In this document: positions 7,010-15,000 of the stretch, in pieces
How positions within the stretch are numbered: the stretch's first letter is position 1
How the letters are laid out: each line of letters opens with the position of its first letter
Assembly: GCF_042767895.1 (NCBI RefSeq)
Contig: NC_091567.1
Coordinates: 18,199,066 to 18,214,065 of the forward strand
Length of the DNA: 15,000 nt
Origin: Penaeus vannamei
Taxonomy: Eukaryota; Arthropoda; Malacostraca; Decapoda; Penaeidae
Direction: 5' to 3'
Notes under the pieces: model-generated
Databases searched by the model: none
Seen by the model: the letters and a program-made list of their open reading frames with translations, nothing else
Told to the model about the DNA's origin: nothing
Made by a program: the position numbers and the translations under genes

Positions 7010-7471
7010 ATGTCTTTTGCATAACATGGCAAAGGATGCTGACTGCTCCCTCGCGCGGCAGGAAAGCGCTCGACCAGGCGAGTGGCGGCAGACGGAATGT
7101 CTGGTCGAAGTACCTGTGGCGGCAAGATGGCGTTCGCGGCGGCGGGTCCCGTTGCGAGGCTCCCGCGCCGGATGTCCCGCGTGTGCGCTGCGTTGCGTGA
7201 CCGAGTGGAGTAAAAACCGCGGTGCTCCAGCCTGTCGTAATCTCACTTCCCTCCTCATTAAAGTAGTCTCTCTTGTCTCATTACCGTTAGATGCTTCACC
7301 TTGACTCATGCTCCACGTGGAATGTAAAGGAAGATCAGATTTTTTTTCCTTTTTAATTCGGGGTTGAGATTCATACGTGTAGGATTGAGATATGTGATAT
7401 ACATAGTACATCTTTATGCGAGATTTCCGTTTACTTTTGCTAGATTTGGAAGAAGTGCGTCGCTTTGACAT
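6995..7471 (-). CDS. Candidate 158-residue basic ORF, unknown function
   Basis: I do not recognise this protein. A true ATG (7471 back to 7469) opens 158 codons. It starts MSKRRTSSKSSKSKRKSRIK, a Ser/Lys/Arg-rich segment like a nuclear localisation or RS-type stretch, followed by a Tyr-rich segment (residues 21-33) and a mixed region. The C-terminal third is Arg-rich and reads antisense through the CpG-dense patch. The start context (C at -3) is weak. It overlaps, on the opposite strand, the small ORF at 7127-7213 and the end of the ORF at 6698-7009, so all three cannot be taken at face value. If real, the coding part may stop earlier at a splice donor, because the CpG-dense part is compositionally unlike the N-terminus. 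Confidence 0.2.
   Translation of the reverse strand: MSKRRTSSKSSKSKRKSRIKMYYVYHISQSYTYESQPRIKKEKKSDLPLHSTWSMSQGEASNGNETRETTLMRREVRLRQAGAPRFLLHSVTQRSAHAGHPAREPRNGTRRRERHLAATGTSTRHSVCRHSPGRALSCRAREQSASFAMLCKRHSKSA
7050..7206. promoter_or_regulatory. CpG-dense patch, candidate promoter/first-exon region
   Basis: I count about 26 CpG dinucleotides in roughly 156 bases, far above the surrounding DNA. It contains CAAGATGGCG (7123-7132), a match to the YY1-type AAGATGGCG motif known to sit at transcription and translation starts in animals. The same bases form the start of the small ORF at 7127. Promoter function is inference. Confidence 0.4.
7127..7213 (+). CDS. Candidate 28-codon ORF or first coding exon, presequence-like
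   Basis: The ATG at 7127 sits in a near-ideal animal start context (A at -3, G at +4: CAAGATGG). It opens MAFAAAGPVARLPRRMSRVC, continues for 28 residues and stops at TAA 7211-7213. The peptide is rich in Ala and Arg and has no acidic residue until near its end, which resembles a mitochondrial targeting presequence. A GTAAAA donor-like site at 7210-7215 overlaps the stop, so the frame could instead be a first coding exon with splicing just before the stop. It lies inside the CpG-dense patch. No downstream exon is visible. The GC-rich composition alone favours Ala, Arg and Pro codons, so the presequence look may be accidental. Confidence 0.3.
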   Translation: MAFAAAGPVARLPRRMSRVCAALRDRVE

Positions 7472-7852
7472 AGGTCAGTCACGATTCCCCGCGTCATTTG
7501 AGGAAGAGAAAGAAAGGCACGAAGCCACAGAAATTCATAAACGATATTGATCTTTGAGGACACTGAGCGAAGTGAGAACGCAACACGAATGGTAAGGTCG
7601 TGCAATGTCTCGCTTATTTTGGTTCTGCATTAGGCGGGGTCTCCATTCATTAGGTCATCTAGAAGGGAATTCCATTTTGATCGGATGGACTGCGTGCGTG
7701 ACTTTTGAGATGAATGTGTAACCGATCTTCACTATTTGCCATCACGTTTTGAGAAGCATTTTGAAGGTGAAATGTTTACGTAATAGAGAGGGAAATGAGC
7801 TCGGGGTGAAAGTCGGGCACCGGAGCCTCTGGTTCTCATCGTGCCACAGTTT
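7472..7852. other. Unique sequence, nothing recognised
   Basis: Ordinary mixed DNA of about 380 bases. The frames present lack ATG starts or are short. I see no RNA gene or regulatory motif that I can support. Confidence 0.5.
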
Positions 7853-7900
7853 GGGGGTAGGGCGGGCCAGGGAGGCTGGGGGAAGAGGGGAGGGGGGGGG
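7853..7900 (+). other. G-rich cluster with quadruplex motif and G9 run
   Basis: Runs of G5, G3, G3, G3, G5, G4 and G9 lie within 48 bases with short loops, ending in G9 at 7892-7900. This fits the quadruplex pattern on the + strand. Confidence 0.65.
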
Positions 7901-8150
7901 CATATTGCTCGGGCAATGCCTCAGACTGATCCCCATTGTTGTATGTCAGTGTTGATCTATGGCCACATACACTCACACGCAAACACAGACGCACATTTAT
8001 AAACGTAATAACATCGACTCCTGACCTCGCTTTCTCTTACTGTATCTTTACCGTCACTTCCTTCCTTTGGCAAATGGGCTGAGGAATTGATGGTTAGGCG
8101 CCTGCCTTCCCGTGCACGGACTGGCATCTGCGTCGGATGCGGCATTCGCT

Positions 8151-8270
8151 CACACACTCACACTCACTCACTCACTCACTCACTCACTCACTCACTCACT
8201 CACTCACCAACTTACCCACCCTCTCAACCATTGAATCACTCACTCCCCACCTACCCACCCTCTCTCTACA
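8151..8270 (+). repeat. (CACT)n tetranucleotide repeat and its decayed flank
   Basis: Perfect CACT repeats run through 8161-8207. They decay into CAAC, TTACC and CACT words to about 8270. The overlapping frame gives a THSL periodic peptide that is not a gene. Confidence 0.9.
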
Positions 8271-8366
8271 CATCGTGTTCAGAAAGGGGCGTGGCGCGTC
8301 CCACACTTTCACCGGGGACGTCGCACTTGCAAAGTCAGCCAGCCAGGTTATTGCAGGATCACCGGC

Positions 8367-8435
8367 AGGAGGAGAAGGAGGAGGAGAAAAGGAAGAAGAG
8401 GAGGAGGAAGGGGAATAGGAAGAAGAAGGAGAAGG
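8367..8435 (+). repeat. GGA/GAA purine tract
   Basis: Sixty-nine bases of A and G with a single pyrimidine (T at 8416). It ends immediately before the CA array that opens the G-free region, so strand composition flips at 8435/8436. Confidence 0.85.
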
Positions 8436-8436
8436 C

Positions 8437-8438
<2 letters not shown>

Positions 8439-8501
<63 letters not shown>

Positions 8502-8543
8502 TCACTCACTCACTCACTCACTCACTCACACACACACACACAC
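8439..8543 (+). repeat. (CA)29, (CTCA)n, (CA)n block
   Basis: CA dinucleotides run 8439-8496 (29 copies). They pass into CTCA tetranucleotides (8497-8528), then return to CA (8527-8543). Shared CTCA/CACA junctions suggest that slippage products converted into one another. Confidence 0.95.
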
Positions 8544-8640
8544 ACTCACTCACTCACTCACTCACTCACTCACTCACTCACTCACTCACTCACTCACTCA
8601 CTCACTCACTCACTCACTCACTCACTCACTCACTCACTCA
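8544..8640 (+). repeat. (CTCA)n tetranucleotide array
   Basis: About 24 nearly perfect CTCA copies with no G. This is the same unit as at 8161-8207 and within the preceding block. Confidence 0.95.
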
Positions 8641-8918
<278 letters not shown>

Positions 8919-9283
8919 GCCTTCGAAAGATTAAGGTCGTTGCGTGTTCCAGTAAGAGCACTCTCAGGTATGTCATTTGGCATTATCACGAAGTCATTCT
9001 TTATTCTTTTCTCATCTCAAACGAGAGAGCGAATTGACGACTTATGGTAATATCACAGTAACGGCGGCCCGTTCGTTTCACCGCAGTTCGCATTCCTTAT
9101 TTTTTGACATTTCAGATCGAGGACGTTTGTGCAGAATTCGCTCAAAGAACAGAAGTAAATCTGGGAGCGAGTGAGACTACTTGCAGGCTACGTGTTGTCG
9201 AGTTTTCTTCGATATTTTAGTCCGAAGTTGAACCAAAGTTTTATGTGTGCTTCGTAGATATACAGACAAATACATATATTGTG
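8919..9283. other. Unique sequence, nothing recognised
   Basis: Mixed-composition DNA. A 65-codon frame at 8977-9174 has only a TTG start. I see no supported gene, RNA or transposon end here. Confidence 0.5.
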
Positions 9284-9547
9284 ATGGACAGGCGGACTAG
9301 CACTATTGGAGAGAAAGAAGACAAACATGAAATAAATAAAAACAAGCAAACGGAATCTGAACAAGCATATCGGAGAGAGAAACAAAGGAGTGGTTTTACC
9401 CTAACCGGAAAAGGTCGTATTGTTGCGATTCCAGGAAGGACGACGACAGTGCCCGTGGTCATGGCACCCTCTGGCCTCGGGTGGCACTGCAGTTATTGTG
9501 TCCCGGCGTCCTATCGCGGTGGCACTGATAGCGAGGTTCACCCATGA
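9284..9547 (+). CDS. Candidate 87-residue ORF with a CxxC, unknown function
   Basis: I do not recognise this protein. An ATG at 9284 in good context (G at -3, G at +4: GTGATGG) opens 87 codons to TGA 9545-9547. Residues 1-36 are charged (MDRRTSTIGEKEDKHEINKN and onward). The second half is uncharged and varied, with one CxxC (C69, C72) preceded by Trp-His. The two halves differ in DNA composition: A-rich before about 9390, GC-richer after. There is no signal peptide or membrane segment. The frame is open upstream to 9245 without another ATG. A single CxxC is not a domain. It may be a chance frame or part of an exon. Confidence 0.22.
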   Translation: MDRRTSTIGEKEDKHEINKNKQTESEQAYRREKQRSGFTLTGKGRIVAIPGRTTTVPVVMAPSGLGWHCSYCVPASYRGGTDSEVHP

Positions 9548-9703
9548 GAAAGCCCGAGGCAGACTAGCAGAGAATAATGCATATTTGGCGATGACGTTAT
9601 ATGATAAATGTAAATGCTGCAGATTGTTTTTAAAAATCTAAAATAGCAGTATTATCGGTATTATCACTAGTCACTACGACAACCCTGCAAATGATGGTGC
9701 GTT

Positions 9704-9853
9704 CTATGTCGTTTTGACCAAGAATGAGAGTAAGAGAAGTGACACAATGAAAAATGCTGCGTAATGATGTCTTTTTAATCTTGCCATCAACGCTTTCACT
9801 CCGCGCGGAAATGGCGCTTTGTATATCGTCTTCCTTTCCTTCCTGTTTTCCAT
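9704..9853 (-). CDS. Candidate 49-residue tail-anchored micropeptide ORF
   Basis: I do not recognise this protein. The minus-strand ATG (9853 back to 9851) lies in strong start context (G at -3, G at +4: GGTATGG) and opens 49 codons to TAG at 9704-9706. Residues 1-30 are strongly basic (MENRKERKTI start, then RGVK and RLKRHH). Residues 31-46, YAAFFIVSLLLLSFLV, form one hydrophobic helix, followed by a short KTT tail. A positive N-terminal segment plus a C-terminal single helix is the layout of tail-anchored or single-pass micropeptides, with the N-terminus expected on the cytosolic side. The frame continues open upstream to 9907 without an ATG. No promoter is visible, and small frames like this also arise by chance. 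Confidence 0.28.
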   Translation of the reverse strand: MENRKERKTIYKAPFPRGVKALMARLKRHHYAAFFIVSLLLLSFLVKTT

Positions 9854-9904
9854 ACCGCTACCTTTGACGCTCTTATTTTCATTTACCTTTCCGCGGCTTT
9901 TTCT

Positions 9905-10089
9905 CAAAATCTATTTCTTCATTTTCTCTATTTCTCCTTCTGCACCCTTGTCATCCATCCCCTGCTACCTCCACCACCACCATTTCAACCCCTACACCCA
10001 TCTTCTCCTTCTCCTCCTTCTCCTCTTCCTGCTTCTACTCCTCCTACTCTTCATCTTCCTCTCCCTATCCTTCCCCTCCTCCTCCCCCT
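9905..10089 (+). repeat. Pyrimidine-rich CTT/CTCC tract
   Basis: C/T-rich DNA with CTTCTCC and CTCCTCC words and few purines, ending at CTCCTCCCCC. The Leu/Phe/Ser-rich frame through it (9819-10091) mimics membrane segments and is treated as repeat-derived. Confidence 0.8.
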
Positions 10090-10461
10090 AATAAGGTGGT
10101 TGATCATCACCTCCTTCAGCAGTACCGAGTAACTGGAGCTGGCTCTTGTGGTTTTGTTTACGTCCGCCCCTCCCTACCCCCTCCCTAGCCTCCGCCAGTA
10201 TCCAGTTTTGCTCGAGTTATACTTCGCAATTCCTTTTCGTCTTCGCATTTTGAATTTTCTTTTTCGTTATCTCACTTCGTCGTCGCTGTCGTCCTATTAT
10301 TATTATTACCCTCATCATCATTAATATTATTAAACATGTTCTTTATTCCTTCCTTATCTTCTATCCAACTCATTCTTTCTCAAGCTTTTCCTCACTCTAT
10401 ATACGTTCCAGGTTCTTCCTTCCTATGTCTCCCTTGTTTCGTATTTCACTCGGAATAAAAC
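10090..10461. other. Unique AT-leaning sequence, nothing recognised
   Basis: Mixed DNA with a short decayed ATT/TCA triplet patch near 10295-10335. A polyadenylation-type AATAAA occurs at 10453-10458 and another at 10467-10472, without any supported upstream gene. Confidence 0.5.
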
Positions 10462-10487
10462 AAGTAAATAAAGAAGTTTATTTACTT
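10462..10487. repeat. 11-bp perfect inverted repeat with 4-base loop
   Basis: AAGTAAATAAA (10462-10472), loop GAAG, then TTTATTTACTT (10477-10487). It is AT-rich, so stem stability is modest. No flanking U-run or duplicated target site was identified that would make it a terminator or a transposon end. Confidence 0.7.
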
Positions 10488-10737
10488 TATGGCTTTTGTT
10501 CCGTCGGTGCAGTTCTGCTTTGTTGGGCGGCCGGCCCTAGATGCTATCAACAGTTCATTAGTATTTTGGTTTAATTAAATACAGAAGAAAGTTTTTTGTT
10601 AGTTTGTTTTATCTTTATATTGCCATTATGTGGAAGAGAAAGGGAATTATTTCTACTACAGGCATATGCACACAGGGCCACAGGACACACGCACACGCAA
10701 ACATACATGGATAAGGACATGGACATGCACACGCACG

Positions 10738-13700
10738 CCTCCAGCCCAAAGAATAGACCCCTCACCTCCAGCCCAAAGAATAGACCCCTCACCTCCAGCC
10801 CAAAGAATAGACCCCTCACCTCCAGCCCAAAGAATAGACCCCTCACCTCCAGCCCAAAGAATAGACCCCTCACCTCCAGCCCAAAGAATTGACCCCTCAC
10901 CTCCAGCCCAAAGAATTGACCCCTCACCTCCAGCCCAAAGAATAGACCCCTCACCTCCAGCCCAAAGAATTGACCCCTCACCTCCAGCCCAAAGAATAGA
11001 CCCCTCACCTCCAGCTCAAAGAATACACCCCTCACCTCCAACCCAAAGAATACACCCCTCACCTCCAGCCCAAAGAATATACCCCTCACCACCAGCCCAA
11101 AGAAGAGACCCCTTACCTCCAGCCCAAAGAATAGACCCCTCACCTCCAGCCCAAAGAATAGACCCCTCACCTCCAGCCCAAAGAATTGACCCCTCACCTC
11201 CAGCCCAAAGAATTGACCCCTCACCTCCAGCCCAAAGAATTGAGCCCTCTCACCTCCAGCCCAAAAGAATAGACCCCTCACCTCCAGCCCAAAGAATTGA
11301 CCCCTCACCTCCAGCCCAAAGAATTGACCCCTCACCTCCAGCCCAAAGAATTGACCCCTCACCTCCAGCCCAAAGAATTGACCCCTCACCTCCAGCCCAA
11401 AGAATTGACTCCTCACCTCCAGCCCAAAGAATTGACCCCTCACCTCCAGCCCAAAGAATTGACCCCTCACCTCCAGCCCAAAGAATTGACCCCTCACCTC
11501 CAGCCCAAAGAATTGACCCTCACCTCCAGCCCAAAGAATTGACCCCTCACCTCCAGCCCAAAGAATTGACCCTCACCTCCAGCCCAAAGAATTGACCCCT
11601 CACCTCCAGCCCAAAGAATTGACCCCTCACCTCCAGCCCAAAGAATTGACCCTCACCTCCATTGGTGTTACCTCAGCCCAAAAGAATTGACCCCTCACAC
11701 TCCAGCCCAAAGATTTGACACCTCACCTCCAGCCCAAAAGAATTGACCCCTCACCCTCCAGCCCAAAAGTAATTGACCCCTCACCTCCAGCCCAAAGAAT
11801 TGACCCCTCACCTCCAGCCCAAAGAATAGACCCCTCACCTCCAGCCCAAAGAATTGACCCCTCACCTCCAGCCCAAAGAATAGAAATCCCTCACCTCCAG
11901 CCCAAAGAATTAGACCCCTCACCTCCAGCCCAAAGAATTGACCCCTCACCTCCAGCCCAAAGAATAAGACCCCTCACCTCCAGCCCAAAGAATTGACCCT
12001 CCACACTCCAGCCCAAAGAATTGACCCCTCACCTCAAGCCCAAAGAATAGACCCCTCACCTGTGAATTGACCCCTCACCTCCAGCCCAAAAGAATTGACC
12101 CCTCACCTCCAGCCCAAAGAATAGACCCCTCACCTCCAGCCCAAAAGAATTGACCCCTCACCTCCAGCCCAAAGAGAATTGACCCCTCACCTCCAGCCCA
12201 AAAGAATTGACCCCTCACCTCCAGCCCAAGAGAATTGACCCCTCACCTCCAGCCCAAAGAATTGACCCCTCACCTCCAGCCCAAAGAATAGACCCCTCAC
12301 CTCCAGCCCAAAAAGGTGACCCTACCTCCAGCCAAAATTGACCCCTCACGCCAGCCCAAAGAATAGACCCCTCACCTCCAGCCCAAAGATTGACCCCTCA
12401 CACCAGCCCAAAAGAATTGACCCCTCGCACTCCAGCCCAAAGAATTGAAGCCCCTCACCTCCAGCCTCAAAGAATTGACTCCTCACCTCCAGCCCAAAGA
12501 ATTGATCCCCTCACCTCCAGTCCCAAAGAATTGACCCCTCACCTCCAGCTCCAAAGGTATTCTCATAAGCGAAATAGACCCTCACCTCCAGCCCAAAAGA
12601 ATAGACCCCTCACCTCCAGCCCAAAGGAGTAGGACCCCTCACCTCCAGCCCAAAAGAATTGACCCCTCACCTCCAGCCCAAAAAATTGACCCCTCACCTC
12701 CAGCCCAAAGAATTTGACCCCTCACCTCCAGCCCAAAGAAATTGACCCTCACCTCCAGCTCCAAAGAATTGACTCCCTCACCTCCAAGCCCAAAAGAATT
12801 GACCCTCACCTCCAGCCCAAAGAATTGACCCCCTCACCTCCAGCCCAAAGAATTTGACTCCCCTCACCTCCCAGCCCCAAAGAATTGACCCCTCACCCTC
12901 CAGCCCAAAAGAATTGACCCCTCACCTCCAGCCCAAAGAAGGACCCCTCACCTCCAGCCCAAAGAATTGACTCCTCACCTCCAGCTCCAAAGAATTGACC
13001 CCTCACCTCCAGCCCAAAAAATTGACCCCTCACCTCAGCCCAAAGAATTGACTCTCACACTCCAGCCCAAAATTGACCCCTCACCTCCAGCTAAAGAATT
13101 GACCCCTCACCTCCAGCCCAAAAAATTGACCCCTCACCTCCAGCCCAAAGAATTGACCCCTCACCTCAGCCCAAAAAGAATAGACCCCTCACCTCCAGCC
13201 CAAAAAGAATTGACCCTCACCTCAGCCCAAAGAATAGACCCCTCACCTCCAGCCCAAATTCGACCCCTCACCTCCAGCCCAAAGAATAGACCCCTCCCCT
13301 CCAGCCCAAAGAATAGACCCCTCACCTCCAGCCCAAAGAATTGACCCTCACCTCCAGCCCAAAAGAATTGACCCCTCACCTCCCAGCCCAAAGAATTGAC
13401 CCCTCACCTCCAGCCCAAGAGAATGGGCCCTGCCTCAGCCCAGAATTTGACCCCCTCACCTCCAGCCTCAAGAGAATTGACCCCCTCACCTCCAGCCCAA
13501 AAGAATTCTGACCCCTCCCCTCCATTAAGAGATAGACCCCTCACCTCCAGCCCAAGAATAGACCCCTCACCTCCAGCCCAAATTGACCTCACCTCCAGCC
13601 CAAAGAATTGACCCCTCACCTCCAGCCCAAAGAATTGACCCCTCACCTCCAGCCCAAAGAATTGACTCCTCACCTCCAGCCCAAAGAATTGATCCCTCAC

Positions 13701-15000
13701 CTCCAGCCCAAAGAATTGACCCCTCACCTCCAGCCCAAAAGAAATTGAAGCCTCCTCACCTCCAGCCCAAAGAATTGACCCCTCACCTCCAGCCCAAAGA
13801 ATTGACTCCTCACCTCCAGCCCAAAGAATTGACCCCTCACCTCCAGCCCAAAGAATTGACCCCTCACCTCCAGCCCAAAGAATTGACCCCTCACCTCCAG
13901 CCCAAAGAATAGACCCCTCACCTCCAGCCCAAAGAATTGACCCCTCACCTCCAGCCCAAAGAATTGACCCCTCACCTCCAGCCCAAAGAATTGACCCCTC
14001 ACCTCCAGCCCAAAGAATTGACCCCTCACCTCCAGCCCAAAGAATTGATCCCTCACCTCCAGCCCAAAGGTGACCCCTCACCTCAGCCCAAAGAATTGAC
14101 CCTCGCCTCAGCCCAAAATTTGACCCCTCACCTCCAGCCCAAAGAATTGACCCCTCACCTCCAGCCCAAAAGAATTGACCCCTCACCTCCAGCCCCCAAA
14201 AGAATTGACCCCTCACCTCCAGCTCCAAAAGAATTGACCCCTCACCTCCAGCCCAAAGAATTGACCCTCACCTCCAGCCCAAAGAATTGACCCCTCACCT
14301 CCAGCCCAAAAAGAATTGACCCCTCACCTCCAGCCCAAAGAAGAATTGACCCCTCACCTCCAGCCCAAAAGAATTGACCCCTCACCCCCCAGCCCAAAGA
14401 AATTGACCCCTCACCTCCAGCCCAAAGAATTGACTCCTCACCTCCAGCCCAAAGTGACCCCTCACCTCCAGCCCAAAGAATTGACCCCTCACCTCCAGCC
14501 CAAAAGAATTGACCCTCCCCCCTCAGCCCAAAGAATTGTCCCCTCACACCTCAGCCCAAAAGAATTGGGCCCTCACCTCCAGCCCAAAGAATTGACCCCT
14601 CACACTCCAGCCCAAAGGGTGGCCCCTCCCCTCCAGCCCAAAGAATAGACCCCTCACCTCCAGCCCAAAGGGTGAGCCCCTCACCTCCAGCCCAAAGAAT
14701 TGACCCCTCACCTCCAGCCCAAAAGTGGACCCCCTCACCCTCCAGCCCAAAAGAATTGACCCCTCACCTCCAGCCCAAAGAGAATTGAGCCCCTCACCTC
14801 CAGCTCCAAAGAGAATAGACCCCTCACCTCCAGCCCAAAGAATTGACCCCTCACCTGAGCCCAAAGTATTGACCCCTCACCTCTAGCCGAAGGAATAGAC
14901 GCCTCACATCCAGCCCAAAGAGTTGACCCCTCACCTCCAGCTCAAAAGATTGACCCCTTGCCTCCAGCCCAAAGAATGGACCCCTCACCTCCAGCCCAAG
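10738..15000 (+). repeat. Large 27-bp minisatellite array, about 158 units, truncated by window end
   Basis: The unit spans, for example, 10738-10764. It starts CCTCCAGCCC and carries the core AAAGAATWGACCCCTCACCT (W = T or A). The T form has 12 C, 8 A, 4 T and 3 G, so C/G skew is extreme. From 10738 to 11223 there are 18 units in exact 27-base register. Units of 29, 28 and 26 bases then appear, and after about 11640 one-base indels are common. About 4263 bases over 27 gives roughly 158 copies. Because 27 is nine codons and the unit lacks stops in several frames, it creates long ORFs on both strands, with peptide periods RIDPSPPAQ, ELTPHLQPK and NRPLTSSPK on + and GQFFGLEVR and GSILWAGGE on -. 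One ATG frame (10666-11595) runs about 300 codons into it. I regard these as non-coding by-products. Confidence 0.98.

Noticed and set aside
9398..9410. CCCTAACC-like telomere-type word
   Set aside because: Single occurrence, not tandem, and not the arthropod TTAGG array.
10453..10472. AATAAA polyadenylation signals
   Set aside because: The hexamers are present, but no upstream coding sequence is supported and the context is AT-rich, so they are expected by chance.
10571..11497. Minus-strand 308-codon ORF with GQFFGLEVR repeats
   Set aside because: Same cause as the + frame. It has only a GTG start inside a repeat unit, and the hydrophobic-looking period is dictated by the DNA unit.
10666..11595. 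ATG-initiated ORF of about 310 codons with 9-residue repeats (RIDPSPPAQ)
   Set aside because: The unit is 27 bases and lacks stops, so several frames on both strands are equally open. Register is lost beyond the clean part of the array. No signal peptide, promoter or codon bias supports translation.
10738..15000. CRISPR-like array
   Set aside because: Units are contiguous with no unique spacers, there is no adjacent cas-like gene, and the window is eukaryotic in character. It is a minisatellite.

Overview
The window reads as non-coding, repeat-dominated animal nuclear DNA. There are no operons, no bacterial ribosome-binding context and no long gene-like frame outside low-complexity DNA. It carries long CT, TCC, CA and CACT microsatellites, CpG-dense patches, G-rich quadruplex-type motifs and a very large 27-bp minisatellite. 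Microsatellite loads this heavy are known from decapod crustaceans such as shrimps and crabs, so I favour a decapod or similar arthropod. This is inference from texture only: no diagnostic gene is visible.

Layout. 1-680: pyrimidine-rich DNA with a C13/(TC)n tract. 680-2310: mostly unique DNA, containing a broken, frame-shifted coding-like stretch (1251-1572) and a G-rich patch. 2311-5760: alternating pyrimidine tracts, a CpG-dense patch (2655-2735), one 101-codon ATG frame (3770-4075) and a plausible 24-codon internal exon (4464-4535). 5764-6322: a 559-bp, almost pure CTT/TCC tract. 6398-7470: the most gene-like part, with a CpG-dense patch around a strong-context start codon (7127) and competing ORFs on both strands. 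8151-8918: a compound microsatellite that grades from CA through CACT, CACTCT and CT to CCCTCT, with 483 bases lacking any G on the + strand. 8919-10737: mostly unique, with two candidate small ORFs and a short hairpin. 10738-15000: one continuous 27-bp minisatellite of roughly 158 copies that runs off the end of the window.

No set of genes can be shown to work together here. The long ORFs that cover the microsatellites and the minisatellite are by-products of repeat units without stops (27 bp is exactly nine codons), and I do not call them genes. The candidate small ORFs and exons are offered at low confidence, on start context, composition and splice-like borders alone. I found no convincing tRNA, rRNA, transposase, reverse transcriptase, CRISPR array or viral gene.
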